Shown: positions 28,496 through 37,645 of the stretch, in pieces
Position numbering within the stretch: the first letter of the stretch is position 1
How the letters are laid out: every line of letters begins with the position of its first letter
Assembly: GCF_000950575.1 (NCBI RefSeq)
Contig: NZ_CP011005.1
Location: forward strand, 806,001-870,000
DNA: 64,000 nucleotides
Source of the DNA: Psychromicrobium lacuslunae
Lineage (GTDB): Bacteria > Actinomycetota > Actinomycetes > Actinomycetales > Micrococcaceae
Reading direction: 5' to 3'
The notes under the pieces: model-generated
Seen by the model: the letters and a program-made list of their open reading frames with translations, nothing else
What the model was told of the DNA's origin: nothing
Database searches by the model: none
Made by a program: the position numbers and the translations under genes

Positions 28496-29125
28496 GTGAG
28501 CGCTACAGAGTACACACTTCCCGATCTGCCTTATGACTATGCGGCTCTTGAGCCCCATATTTCCGGCCGAATCATGGAACTGCACCATGATAAGCACCAT
28601 GCGGCTTATGTCACCGGCGCTAATAATGCGCTGGCTCAACTGGCCGAAGCTCGGGAAAAGAATGACTTCGCGAATATCAACCGGCTTTCCAAGGATCTGG
28701 CTTTCCACACCGGCGGACACACCAATCACTCGGTGTTCTGGAATAATCTTTCTCCGGATGGTGGCGACAAGCCCGAGGGTGAGCTGGCAGCTGCTATTGA
28801 CGATGCTTTCGGTTCATTCGACGCCTTCCGTGCCCAGTTCAACGCTGCGGCGCTGGGTTTGCAGGGTTCCGGTTGGGCATTCCTGGCCTATGAGCCGATC
28901 GGCGGCAATTTGCTGATCGAGCAGCTTTACGATCAGCAGGGCAACGTCGCCGTCGGCACTACGCCGCTGCTGATGCTCGATATGTGGGAGCATGCCTTCT
29001 ACCTGGATTACGTCAATGTGAAGGCCGACTACGTCAAGGCTTTCTGGAATATCGTGAACTGGGTCGATGTTGCCAAGCGCTTCGACGCGGCGCGCGCAAA
29101 CGCCACCGGGTTGATCGTCCTTTAG
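28496..29125 (+). CDS. sodA: Superoxide dismutase (Mn/Fe)
   Basis: Cytosolic superoxide dismutase, which converts superoxide to hydrogen peroxide and oxygen. The 209-aa product carries the four metal ligands in family positions: the His of [12 protein letters not shown] (about residues 27-38), the His of [10 protein letters not shown] (about 75-84), and the Asp and His of [11 protein letters not shown] (about 165-175). The start is GTG 28496 with a strong GGAGGA 28488-28493; the longer in-frame extension to 28367 overlaps whiA and is not family-like. The GGAQG versus GLQGSGWAF region (about 119-126) does not decide Mn from Fe. Confidence 0.95.
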   Translation: MSATEYTLPDLPYDYAALEPHISGRIMELHHDKHHAAYVTGANNALAQLAEAREKNDFANINRLSKDLAFHTGGHTNHSVFWNNLSPDGGDKPEGELAAAIDDAFGSFDAFRAQFNAAALGLQGSGWAFLAYEPIGGNLLIEQLYDQQGNVAVGTTPLLMLDMWEHAFYLDYVNVKADYVKAFWNIVNWVDVAKRFDAARANATGLIVL

Positions 29126-29179
29126 TCTCGGTTACCCGGAAAGTGACTGTAACTTACGTCACATAACCGTGAAAACGTG

Positions 29180-29215
29180 CTGGCTTTGCCCTCGCATTTG
29201 CGGGGGCAAAGCCAG
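29180..29215 (+). terminator. sodA terminator
   Basis: A 16-bp stem (29180-29195 with 29200-29215, one G-T pair) with an ATTT loop lies 54 bp after the sodA stop and is followed by TTAAA. Confidence 0.8.
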
Positions 29216-29384
29216 TTAAACGTAAGATGGATCACGGAAGGTTTTTCGTCGCCGTAACTTGGCGTAAACCTTCAACTGGTAAATCATCTCTGCCCAGAGT
29301 CGTGCGAGAACCGTTATATCAAGGGTTCGGCAATGAACCTTTGAACTGTGTGAGCCCCCGGGCCACAAGCACCTAGGAGATTGA

Positions 29385-30395
<1,011 letters not shown>

Positions 30396-30405
30396 AGTAG
30401 GCCGC

Positions 30406-30462
30406 CGAGTGTGCAGATCTACATCTTAAACATGGCTCAAAACGTGTAGATCTGCACACTCG
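30406..30462. repeat. 57-bp intergenic palindrome, copy B
   Basis: Perfect 18-bp arms (30406-30423 and 30445-30462) around a 21-nt loop. Length (57 bp), tips (CGAGTGT/ACACTCG), internal AGAT and the CTTAAA at the same offset (position 20-25) match copy A at 1757-1813. It lies 10 bp after the gap stop and may also act as a terminator. Confidence 0.8.
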
Positions 30463-30473
30463 ATGTGTCAGCG

Positions 30474-30597
30474 AGGGCCCCTCGGGCTGGGCCCACGCTT
30501 CCGGGGGCCCCGAGGCGAGGGACGAGTCTTGGGAGGAAGTGGGGATAACGCTTCTCGCCCTCCCCAGCTTCATAAGTTCAGCCAGGGCCCCTCGGGC
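30474..30597. repeat. GC-rich region bounded by a direct repeat
   Basis: AGGGCCCCTCGGGC occurs at 30474-30487 and again at 30584-30597, and the match extends 6 bp upstream with one mismatch (TCAGC[G/C]). An inverted, imperfect copy (CCCCGAGG) lies between them. The whole 110-bp interval is unusually GC-rich and structured and holds no plausible gene. Confidence 0.5.
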
Positions 30598-30605
30598 GAT
30601 AAGCT
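30577..30605 (+). promoter_or_regulatory. pgk promoter, predicted leaderless
   Basis: A weak -35 TTCAGC (30577-30582), 17-bp spacer and TAAGCT (30600-30605). The -10 ends 6 nt before the ATG (30612), and the GGGGG between is too close to the ATG to act as an SD. Confidence 0.4.
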
Positions 30606-30611
30606 GGGGGT

Positions 30612-31856
30612 ATGACATTACACACCCTTGACGAACTGCTCGCCGAAGGTGTTCAGGGGCGGTACATCTTGGTCCGTAGTGACCTGAATGTTCCGCTTTC
30701 TGGCGCTGAAGATGGAAAACAAACGGTGACCGATGACGGTCGACTACGGGCTTCGTTGCCGGTGATCGAAAAACTTGCGGCTGCCGGTGCGCGGGTACTA
30801 GTGCTGGCACATTTGGGCCGCCCTAAAGGCGTTCCGGAGCAGAAGTATTCGCTGAAACCAGCCGTTGAACGGCTCGCTGAGCTAACCGAGGTGTCCGTCT
30901 CACTCGCCGATGATGTTTCCGGAAGTGCGGCGCAGGCCGCCGCGGCCGCACTGCAAGATGGCCAAGTTTTGGTGCTGCAGAATGTGCGCTTTGACCCCCG
31001 TGAGACTTCCAAGGGGGACGAAGAACGTCAGGAATTGGCGGCTGAATTTGCCGCCCTTGGCGGAGCGAACGCCGCTTTTGTCGATGATGCTTTTGGTGCC
31101 GTGCACCGCAAGCACGCCAGTGTCTACGACTTAGCCAAGACGCTGCCAAGCTACCAAGGCGATTTGGTACGCACTGAACTTGAAGTGCTGCAGAAGCTCA
31201 CCGAAAACCCCGAGCGTCCCTATGTAGTGGTGCTGGGTGGCTCTAAGGTCTCCGATAAGCTCGCGGTGATAGCCAATCTGATCGGTAAAGCGGACAAGAT
31301 TTTGGTTGGCGGCGGGATGCTTTTCACCTTCCTCGCGGCTCAAGGACATTCGGTCGGCGCAAGTCTGTTGGAAGCCGATCAGATCGACACCGTCAGGGAA
31401 TACCTGGCTAAAGCCGCTGCCGCTGGCACCGAATTCTTGCTGCCGAGCGATGTAGTGGTGGCGGAGAAATTCGCCGCCGACGCCGCGCACGAACTAGTCG
31501 CCGCAGATGCCATTGAATCCAGTAGTTTCGGTGCCGAAGGAATCGGACTAGATATTGGTCCGGAAACGGCCAAGAGCTTTGCCGAGCAGATTTTGGCCGC
31601 TAAAACAGTGTTCTGGAACGGTCCGATGGGCGTCTTCGAGTTCCCAGCCTTTGCCGCTGGCACCAAGGCAGTCGCGCAAGCTCTGGCGGACAGTTCAGCT
31701 TTTAGCGTGGTCGGTGGCGGCGACTCAGCCGCCGCGGTTCGTACCCTTGGTTTCGCTGAGGACTCATTCGGTCATATTTCCACCGGGGGTGGGGCTAGCC
31801 TCGAATTTTTGGAAGGTAAGGAACTTCCGGGATTGGACGCGCTGCAGCGCGACTGA
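30612..31856 (+). CDS. pgk: Phosphoglycerate kinase
   Basis: Glycolytic kinase that transfers the phosphate of 1,3-bisphosphoglycerate to ADP. The 414-aa monomer has the N-domain signature RSDLNVPL (about residues 21-28), the hinge region [12 protein letters not shown] (about 206-217) and the C-domain nucleotide loop [11 protein letters not shown] (about 366-376). The start ATG 30612 gives the family N-terminus (HTLDELL...GRYILVRSD). Unlike the common actinobacterial order, tpiA does not follow directly but lies 10.7 kb downstream. Confidence 0.97.
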   Translation: MTLHTLDELLAEGVQGRYILVRSDLNVPLSGAEDGKQTVTDDGRLRASLPVIEKLAAAGARVLVLAHLGRPKGVPEQKYSLKPAVERLAELTEVSVSLADDVSGSAAQAAAAALQDGQVLVLQNVRFDPRETSKGDEERQELAAEFAALGGANAAFVDDAFGAVHRKHASVYDLAKTLPSYQGDLVRTELEVLQKLTENPERPYVVVLGGSKVSDKLAVIANLIGKADKILVGGGMLFTFLAAQGHSVGASLLEADQIDTVREYLAKAAAAGTEFLLPSDVVVAEKFAADAAHELVAADAIESSSFGAEGIGLDIGPETAKSFAEQILAAKTVFWNGPMGVFEFPAFAAGTKAVAQALADSSAFSVVGGGDSAAAVRTLGFAEDSFGHISTGGGASLEFLEGKELPGLDALQRD

Positions 31857-31881
31857 CCCAGAATAACTTCAACCGGTCTCG

Positions 31882-31925
31882 GCAACAGCGGCGGGCCGCA
31901 CTCTTGTGCGGCCCGCCGCTGTTGC
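31882..31925 (+). terminator. pgk terminator
   Basis: A perfect 19-bp stem (31882-31900 with 31907-31925) with a 6-nt loop, 25 bp after the pgk stop. It marks the boundary between the glycolytic genes and the flavin island. Confidence 0.85.
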
Positions 31926-32022
31926 GTAATAAGTCCTTGTGTTTCCTGAGGTTGCCTCGGTGTTGCTTGGCTACCGGACGCATGGTTTTCTGACAGAAGA
32001 GGAACCGTGCAGAGGAGCGAAT

Positions 32023-32586
32023 ATGGGATTTCCCGACCAGGTGACACCGCAGCAAATGCGCACGGTGCTGGGCCACTTTGCTACTGGACTGACCGTGGTG
32101 ACAGCGCTTGACTCGAGCGGGCCGGTGGGCTTTACCTGCCAGTCCTTCACTTCGCTTTCGCTCGAACCGCCGCTCATCTCGATCAATCCCACCAAAGGCT
32201 CGAGTAGCTGGCCGAAGATCAGACAAGTAGGTCATTTCGCGGTGAACATTTTGCCCACCGGCGCCGAACAGCTTGCGCTGAGTTTCAGCCGCCGCGGCAT
32301 TGACAGGTTCGAAGGCATCGAATGGCGACCCTCTGCCGCTGAAAACCCGCATTTGACTGGGGCGCTGGCCTGGGTGGACTGTGAGCTCGAGGCGGAACAT
32401 GATGCCGGAGATCACACCATTGCCATCGCCCGGGTGAGGCAGCTCAGTGCCTCAGATACTGTGCAGCAACCTTTGCTGTTTTTTCGAGGTGACTTTGCGG
32501 CCTTGCACAACGAGCCCGCAGTTTCACCACTTCGTCAGCGCAGCGAGGTGTTGGGCGACTCCCGAGCAAGTGCCTTGAGCGCATGA
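32023..32586 (+). CDS. Flavin reductase family protein
   Basis: A 187-aa FMN-binding split-barrel (HpaC/flavin_reduct type), which supplies reduced FMN to two-component monooxygenases. The family signature is visible from LGHFATGLTVVTA (about residues 17-29) through GFTCQSFTSLSLEPPLISIN (shortened GFTCQSF...LEPPL, about 37-54) and GHFAVNIL (about 72). The start is ATG 32023, with AGAGGAGC upstream; longer in-frame forms are unlikely. The 4-bp overlap with the downstream luciferase-like oxidoreductase makes that protein its natural partner. Confidence 0.92.
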   Translation: MGFPDQVTPQQMRTVLGHFATGLTVVTALDSSGPVGFTCQSFTSLSLEPPLISINPTKGSSSWPKIRQVGHFAVNILPTGAEQLALSFSRRGIDRFEGIEWRPSAAENPHLTGALAWVDCELEAEHDAGDHTIAIARVRQLSASDTVQQPLLFFRGDFAALHNEPAVSPLRQRSEVLGDSRASALSA

Positions 32587-33695
32587 AATTTCAGCTTCTC
32601 GATATTATTCCGCATCAACGCAATCCACTCACCGGTCGCCTGGTCAATCCGGCGGAACGTTTGGCGCAGACATTGCTTTTCGCGCAGCGGGCGGAGCAAT
32701 TGGGTTTTGATGCTTTTGCGGTGGGGGAGCGTCATGCCGGGAGTTTCCTTTCCAGCTCACCGGTGGCAGTGCTCGGTGCAATTGCCGCCAGTACCTCCCG
32801 GATCAGGCTGCAGACCGGTGTCACAGTGCTTTCCTTGCATGATGCGTTCAGAGTGGCCGAGGACTACGCAACCATTGACCAGCTCTCCCGGGGCCGTTTG
32901 GAAATAACCATTGGTAAGGGCAATGAGCTGGCCCACTTCCCGCTTTTCGGCCTGCAATCGAACGAACAATATGAGTTGCTGAGCGAAAAATATGAATTGC
33001 TCCGGCTGCTCTGGAGCGAGGAATCGATTGATTGGAGCGGGAAGTTCCGCAGCGAATTGCGACAGGCCACCTCCTTGCCGCGGCCATTCGCTGGACCGAT
33101 CCGCATCTGGCACGGTTCGGCGACCTCCCGCACCGCCGTCGAACTTGCCGCCCGCTGGGGTGATCCGCTTTTTAGTGCCAATGCGATCCAGCCACTGGGG
33201 GCTTATCGCGCGCTGATCGCTCATTACTTTGAAGAGTACGAGCTGCACGGGCATGACCCGGCCCGCGCCTATCTGGGTGCTGGTTCAGGTGCCGGGGGCT
33301 TATTCATTGCGGAAACCTCCGAACGAGCCAAAAAGGAGTTCGGTCCAGTTTATGAAGGGTTAGTCGCGCGGCGTGATGTGCCGGGAAACAATACGCCGTT
33401 CCGCAATATTGACCATGCTGTTGCCGAAGGCCCCGCCTTAGTTGGCACTGTCGAGCAGGTCACGGAGAAGATCCTGCGGTTCCATGATGCTTTCAGCCAC
33501 GACCTGCAGTCGGTATCACTACCAAGTACGGTGCCCTTAGAACAGCAGCTTGAGATCCTTGAAGCCTTCGCCACTGAAGTTATTCCGGCTGTTCAAGCAG
33601 AGGTCAGCACCACTTTGTGGGGTGCCGGTGACCCACACGCCCAGCGGCCGGCCTTTGCCGGTGGGCGATCCGCAGTGCCCGTGCTGAGCCATTGA
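32583..33695 (+). CDS. LLM-class flavin-dependent oxidoreductase 1
   Basis: A 370-aa bacterial-luciferase-like monooxygenase (TIM barrel) that uses FMNH2 and O2. Typical features are AERLAQTLLFAQRAEQLGFDAFAVGERH (as AEQLGFDAF...GERH, about residues 40-52) and VTVLSLHDAFRVAEDYATIDQLSRGRLE (as DQLSRGRLE, about 98-106), with the IGKGNE loop behind it. The substrate cannot be assigned; relatives oxidise sulfonates, dibenzothiophene, nitriles or alkyl-sulfur compounds. The ATG overlaps the flavin reductase stop by 4 bp. The convergent FAD-binding gene begins 98 bp downstream. Confidence 0.9.
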   Translation: MKFQLLDIIPHQRNPLTGRLVNPAERLAQTLLFAQRAEQLGFDAFAVGERHAGSFLSSSPVAVLGAIAASTSRIRLQTGVTVLSLHDAFRVAEDYATIDQLSRGRLEITIGKGNELAHFPLFGLQSNEQYELLSEKYELLRLLWSEESIDWSGKFRSELRQATSLPRPFAGPIRIWHGSATSRTAVELAARWGDPLFSANAIQPLGAYRALIAHYFEEYELHGHDPARAYLGAGSGAGGLFIAETSERAKKEFGPVYEGLVARRDVPGNNTPFRNIDHAVAEGPALVGTVEQVTEKILRFHDAFSHDLQSVSLPSTVPLEQQLEILEAFATEVIPAVQAEVSTTLWGAGDPHAQRPAFAGGRSAVPVLSH

Positions 33696-33793
33696 CAAAA
33701 GCCGAACTATTCACCGACCAGTGCCTGCTAGGCAAGCGATTTCGATGGGCGTGATGGGGTGGAACGTTTCGACAGCATATCTAGGCTCTTTCT

Positions 33794-35677
33794 CTATGCA
33801 CTGAGCCGTTCTGAGAGCTGGGGCTGTGCTGCCTTCGGTGCGGCTATTAACTCAAGCAGTCGCCGCGCCAGGGCGTCGTTATCCCGGAATACTGGGGCGT
33901 TGCTCCCCGGCCTAGGGAAGGCTCCGGTCACCATCGAATCGGTGAAAGCACCGACAGCGAAGCGGTTCAAGACACTAGCTCCGTGCTGATTGAGCACCCG
34001 GTTCTGCCCATCCACTTGAACTCGGTCGGCCGTGGCACCCGCGGAGATCAAAGGGTCCACTGAGTAGCGCGCGTCCTGCCGGGGAAGGAAAGCATCGATC
34101 AATGCTTTGGCGCTCCTGGGGGTTTTCTGCCAGGCCGAAGTCGCCTCAAAGCAGCCGCTGAGCTCGTTGAGGTCGATGCGTACCTCGGGGCCGAGGAATT
34201 CAATGAGGCCAGCTTCTTGCAGAGCCAGTAACTCCTGCAATCGCCGTGGCGGGGGTCCGCTGGCAAGAAAGCTGAAGAAGCTATGCCAGCGCCCCCGAAG
34301 CTTACGGTGGGAATCCAGGCTCAGCCGATCATGGGGGATCTGGACCAGCGCTCCGTAGCAGCTTAACAGCGCCAGAAACAGGCCGTAAGCCTCGCTGTGC
34401 TGATCGGTGCTCTGCCGCTCGAGATCGGTCAGGATGTAGTTCCGCAGCCAGCCCTGCAGATCCTCAACCTCGGTGTCTTCGAAAGGCCGGTCTAACCGGT
34501 TCAGATCGAGGTAATCTGCGGGATCGGAGAGTAACTTTTGGAGCGTACTCCGGGCGGGCAGCCCCGGTGCTTCGAAGAGCCGTTGAATATCCGTCCAGTG
34601 TCCGTTGAGCCGCTCTGGGTGCCCGGTACTCAGCTCCCGGTAGTAGCCGTAGAGCAGTTCCTTACTGATCAGCGGCCACAAATCCTGGTCGAAATCGAGC
34701 AGCTCGCGGCTGAGCAGGAGTTCCTCGATCACCGAAGCACTAAAGAAACGTGGCGCGAAGGGCTCGCCATGGAGCACGGTTGGTGTCTTTGAGTGATAGG
34801 GCACGCCGCGTCGGGAGCCAACGAGGAGCCGTGGCTCGCGACCGGAGGGCAAGTACTTCAGGCTTCCGTCAGGGTTTTCTCGAAACTGGCCGCCGCGGCC
34901 CTGCATGAGCAGCACCATCAGGTCGATGAAGGCAAGCCCCAGGCCGCGAACCAGCACCGGCTGACCGGGCTGCACCGCAGAGAGGTCGCTATCAGCGGTA
35001 TAGCAGGGCGGCAGATACCAACCCTGGTGGCGTTGTGCGAAGTCGAGCAACTCCTCGCTTTGCTGATCCGGCACTGCGTCGGTATGCCCCAAAGCCAATA
35101 CTGCGGCGTCCACGACCAGACTACGTGTTGGCTCGCTGAACCTAATCTTCTCGCGCCCATCATCGAGCGTCTCTATTGCTTTGACACTGAACGGGTGGTG
35201 AATCACGACGGCCCGGGGGGCCAGTTTGCGCACCGTCTTGCGGTAGCTCCACTGCAGGTACTCGGCATGCAAGCGCCGACTCGGGAAGCTCCCCGGGCGC
35301 AGGCTGAGAAGTTCTTGCCAAAGCGCTGCGTCGTCGATCTCTAGATCAGCAACCGAACCATTGCGCACGGCAACTGCCCAGTCGAATAAGTTTGGTCCTG
35401 CCGCCACCGGGCCGGCCATTTTCAGCGAGGAATCGGTAAACATCGTGACATCGGCGGCAGTTGAGTTCAGCCGAAGTAGAGGGGATTGCTCTCGTCGCCA
35501 AATTCGACCAGAACCGGGTTCGAAGGGGTCGAAAATGTGGATGGTGAAATTCGTCGAGGGAAAGTCTGTCAGATTGCTAGCCAACCGCTCGAGGATGCCT
35601 GCGGTCCGTGGCCCGCCGCCGATGAATGCGAGCGCGCGAGGAGCCTGCCGATGAGTGTTCGACGAATCGCTGGCCAA
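33794..35677 (-). CDS. FAD/NAD(P)-binding protein (NAD_binding_9 type)
   Basis: A 627-aa cytoplasmic protein. The N-terminal dinucleotide-binding fold carries LAFIGGGPRTAGILERL (about residues 15-31), then GSGRIWRREQSPLLRLN, and later DAAVLALGHTD (about 190), as in the NAD_binding_9 family of uncharacterised FAD/NAD(P)-dependent proteins. The start is TTG 35677; a GGAGGA with 5-nt spacing on the minus strand and a promoter 35 bp upstream decide it. It is divergent from the LLM-2 operon and shares with it the array of GTCAT sites. A role in oxidising a sulfur or nitrogen compound is plausible but unproven. Confidence 0.85.
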   Translation of the reverse strand: MASDSSNTHRQAPRALAFIGGGPRTAGILERLASNLTDFPSTNFTIHIFDPFEPGSGRIWRREQSPLLRLNSTAADVTMFTDSSLKMAGPVAAGPNLFDWAVAVRNGSVADLEIDDAALWQELLSLRPGSFPSRRLHAEYLQWSYRKTVRKLAPRAVVIHHPFSVKAIETLDDGREKIRFSEPTRSLVVDAAVLALGHTDAVPDQQSEELLDFAQRHQGWYLPPCYTADSDLSAVQPGQPVLVRGLGLAFIDLMVLLMQGRGGQFRENPDGSLKYLPSGREPRLLVGSRRGVPYHSKTPTVLHGEPFAPRFFSASVIEELLLSRELLDFDQDLWPLISKELLYGYYRELSTGHPERLNGHWTDIQRLFEAPGLPARSTLQKLLSDPADYLDLNRLDRPFEDTEVEDLQGWLRNYILTDLERQSTDQHSEAYGLFLALLSCYGALVQIPHDRLSLDSHRKLRGRWHSFFSFLASGPPPRRLQELLALQEAGLIEFLGPEVRIDLNELSGCFEATSAWQKTPRSAKALIDAFLPRQDARYSVDPLISAGATADRVQVDGQNRVLNQHGASVLNRFAVGAFTDSMVTGAFPRPGSNAPVFRDNDALARRLLELIAAPKAAQPQLSERLSA

Positions 35678-35709
35678 GGAGTCCTCCGGGGTGATGTTAC
35701 TTTTTCCCG

Positions 35710-35738
35710 ACTGTATCCAGCTCGGCTGGGGCTGTCAG
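35710..35738 (-). promoter_or_regulatory. Promoter of the FAD/NAD(P)-binding gene
   Basis: On the minus strand CTGACA (35738-35733), a 17-bp spacer and TACAGT (35715-35710). The predicted leader is about 25 nt and contains the GGAGGA RBS. Confidence 0.55.
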
Positions 35739-35745
35739 TCGAACG

Positions 35746-35842
35746 GTCAAAGAGCGTAAAAGGTCGTCATTGATGGGTCATAAAGAGGTCATAGCAAGTC
35801 ACTAAAAGTCATCGGAAGACCCGCTGCGACCGATGAAGTCAC
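35746..35842. promoter_or_regulatory. Phased array of GTCAT-type half-sites (Pho-box-like)
   Basis: Direct repeats of GTCA(T/A/C) start at 35746, 35756 (GTAAA), 35766, 35777, 35788, 35798 and 35808, that is at 10, 10, 11, 11, 10 and 10 bp, with an outlier GTCAC at 35838 (30 bp further). The A-rich spacers and 11-bp pitch resemble Pho boxes bound by OmpR/PhoB-type regulators. The array lies between the two divergent promoters. Regulator unknown. Confidence 0.65.
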
Positions 35843-35847
35843 CGACC

Positions 35848-35877
35848 TTGACCCGGCTTCAGCGCGCCCCGTAGCTT
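35848..35877 (+). promoter_or_regulatory. Promoter of the LLM-2/ABC operon
   Basis: TTGACC (35848-35853), an 18-bp spacer and TAGCTT (35872-35877) predict a 60-65 nt leader before the LLM-2 gene. The GTCAT array is directly upstream. Confidence 0.5.
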
Positions 35878-35947
35878 CGAGCCACTAGCAATCCACCACA
35901 CGCCCACCGGGCATCCACAACGGGGATCAAGGGGAAGGACCAGCACA

Positions 35948-37108
35948 ATGGCTCTCGAATTTCTAGGCATGGGTGCGCTCAACGACGGCACCGAAACTCA
36001 GCCGCGAAGCGGCGAGGCATTCGATCGCGACTATATTGCGAAGCTGGCCAGGGTGCATCAAGACAGCGGGTTTACCAGGGTGCTCTTCGCCTATAGTTCA
36101 GGCAGCCCGGATCCCGCCCAAGCAGCGGCCTACGCCGCGGCTCAGACCGACACACTTGGCCTCCTCGTGGCACACCGGCCCAATGTTTCGGCACCTACTT
36201 TTGCTGCCAAAACCTATGCCACCCTGGATCACATTTCCGGTGGCCGGGTGGCCGTGCACTTCATTACCGGTGGCTCCGCAGCTGACCAAGCCGCGGAGGG
36301 GGACTTTCTGAGTAAAGACGAGCGCTACCAGCGCACTCGGGAATACTTACAGATCGTTAAGCGTGCCTGGCAAAGCACCGAGCGTTTTGATTACTCGGGG
36401 GAGCATTACTCGATCGAAGACTTCGCGCTCGATTTCCTTCCGGTGCAGCAGCCGCGTCCGCTGATTTCCTTTGGGGGCTCCTCGGACGCCGCCTACCAGG
36501 TTGGTGCTGCCGAGGCGGATGTTTTTGCGCTGTGGGGCGAGACCTTAGCCGGCACGGCCGAGCAAATTGAATCCATTCGGCAGGCGGCAACAGCGGCCGG
36601 CCGGGAGACTTTGCCCCGAATTCAGGTCGCTTTCCGGCCCATTCTGGCTCCCACCCAGGAGCAAGCCTGGCAGCGGGCCGAACAGATTGCCCAGCGGCTG
36701 GAGGAACGCGTCAAAGGGGCCAGCACTTTCCGGCACCGCCGCTCGCTCACTCAGCCAGAAAATAGCGGCTCCCAGCGCTTGCTTGAACTGGCGGCGCAGG
36801 GCGAGCGCTTTGGCAAAGCGCTGTGGACTAAGACCGCGGAAATTACCGGTGGTGGCGGGAATTCCAATGCCCTGGTAGGGACCCCGGAAGTTGTTGCCGA
36901 GGCGCTGCTTGAATATGTCAAGCTCGGCATCGACATCATCTCAGTGAGGGGCTACGACACACTTCAAGATGCCAAGGACTTCGGCGAACAAGTCATTCCG
37001 CTACTTCGCGAGGAGGCCGCTAAATTGCCCGCTGTCGAGCAGCGCGAAGCGCAGCAGACAACAGCGCAGCAGACGGCAGCGCAGCAGAGCGTAGGGGCGG
37101 TGGCGTGA
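35948..37108 (+). CDS. LLM-class flavin-dependent oxidoreductase 2 (SsuD-like)
   Basis: A 386-aa luciferase-like monooxygenase closest in pattern to the alkanesulfonate monooxygenase group (SsuD, YtmO, dibenzothiophene-type). LDHISGGRVAVHFITGG (about residues 92-108) and ISFGGSSDAAYQVGAAEADVFALWGE (as FGGSSDAAYQVGA, about 174-186) are typical. The start is ATG 35948 with GGGGAAGGA upstream. The last 20-odd residues are Q/A/T-rich and come from a 15-bp tandem repeat (37049-37093), so they are probably a recent, unstructured addition. First gene of the operon with GNAT and ABC importer genes. Confidence 0.9.
   Translation: MALEFLGMGALNDGTETQPRSGEAFDRDYIAKLARVHQDSGFTRVLFAYSSGSPDPAQAAAYAAAQTDTLGLLVAHRPNVSAPTFAAKTYATLDHISGGRVAVHFITGGSAADQAAEGDFLSKDERYQRTREYLQIVKRAWQSTERFDYSGEHYSIEDFALDFLPVQQPRPLISFGGSSDAAYQVGAAEADVFALWGETLAGTAEQIESIRQAATAAGRETLPRIQVAFRPILAPTQEQAWQRAEQIAQRLEERVKGASTFRHRRSLTQPENSGSQRLLELAAQGERFGKALWTKTAEITGGGGNSNALVGTPEVVAEALLEYVKLGIDIISVRGYDTLQDAKDFGEQVIPLLREEAAKLPAVEQREAQQTTAQQTAAQQSVGAVA
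37049..37093 (+). repeat. 15-bp tandem repeat (3 copies) at the 3' end of LLM-2
   Basis: Three 15-bp units of the type GCGCAGCAGACxxCA (37049-37063, 37064-37078, 37079-37093) encode the Q/A/T-rich C-terminus. A likely slippage-prone site that keeps the frame. Confidence 0.7.
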
Positions 37109-37645
37109 GTGGCTGCACCAGCTTTGCAGAATCGGGTTCCTCACCACCAGCAAACAGCCGAACCGTTACGACTTGAGGTTCGGCATCTGCATCAGCGACA
37201 TCGTCTGATTCAGCCGCTCTTGGCGGAGCTGGCGATTGAATACAGCAGCCGTTACGGCCAGAGCCGCCGAGAAGTGCATCAGGAGTTGCTGAACTACCCG
37301 GCGGCAGAATTCTCTCCGCCGGACGGGGACTTTTTGGTACTGCTCGAGGCTGGCCAGCCCGTGGCAGGGGGTGCGTTTCGACGCTACGACCGGGAAACCG
37401 CTGAGCTGAAGCGGATTTGGACGCACTCGGAACACCGACGCCGTGGCTTGGCCGTGCGGGTGCTGGCGGAATTGGAAGCAGAAGCCGATCGACGCGGCTA
37501 TCAGCAAATTTATCTGACCACCGGCCCCCGCCAGCCAGAAGCTAAGGCGCTCTATTTGGCTGCCGGGTACCGGGCTGAATTTGATCTGCAGGCCGACCCC
37601 GAGAGCATCGGGCCGTTGCCTTTTCGGAAGGAATTGAGCACATGA
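37109..37645 (+). CDS. GNAT-family N-acetyltransferase of the ABC/LLM operon
   Basis: A 178-aa acetyltransferase. The acetyl-CoA motif HSEHRRRGLAVRVLAELE is at about residues 109-126, and the following YLTTGPRQPEAKALYLAAGYR fits the GNAT motif B. The start is GTG 37109, directly after the LLM-2 stop. In Bacillus, GNAT proteins SnaA/SnaB N-acetylate S-alkyl-cysteines before oxidation by LLM monooxygenases such as YtmO, so the same role is an attractive inference here. Its stop overlaps the permease start by 4 bp. Confidence 0.88.
   Translation: MAAPALQNRVPHHQQTAEPLRLEVRHLHQRHRLIQPLLAELAIEYSSRYGQSRREVHQELLNYPAAEFSPPDGDFLVLLEAGQPVAGGAFRRYDRETAELKRIWTHSEHRRRGLAVRVLAELEAEADRRGYQQIYLTTGPRQPEAKALYLAAGYRAEFDLQADPESIGPLPFRKELST

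Noticed and set aside
28484-28496. TATGGA as leaderless -10 for sodA
   Set aside because: A strong GGAGGA with normal spacing is in the same place, so a leadered transcript is more probable.
30562-30612. CCCCAGCTT/AAGCTGGGG hairpin hiding the pgk SD
   Set aside because: The right arm overlaps a -10 hexamer that ends 6 nt before the ATG, and the G-run is too close to the ATG for an SD. A leaderless transcript would not contain the hairpin.
35833-35874. 13-codon ORF upstream of the LLM-2 operon as a leader peptide
   Set aside because: It has no SD and overlaps the better-supported promoter (35848-35877), so most of it would not be transcribed from there. It also lacks the Cys codons expected in sulfur-linked leader peptides.
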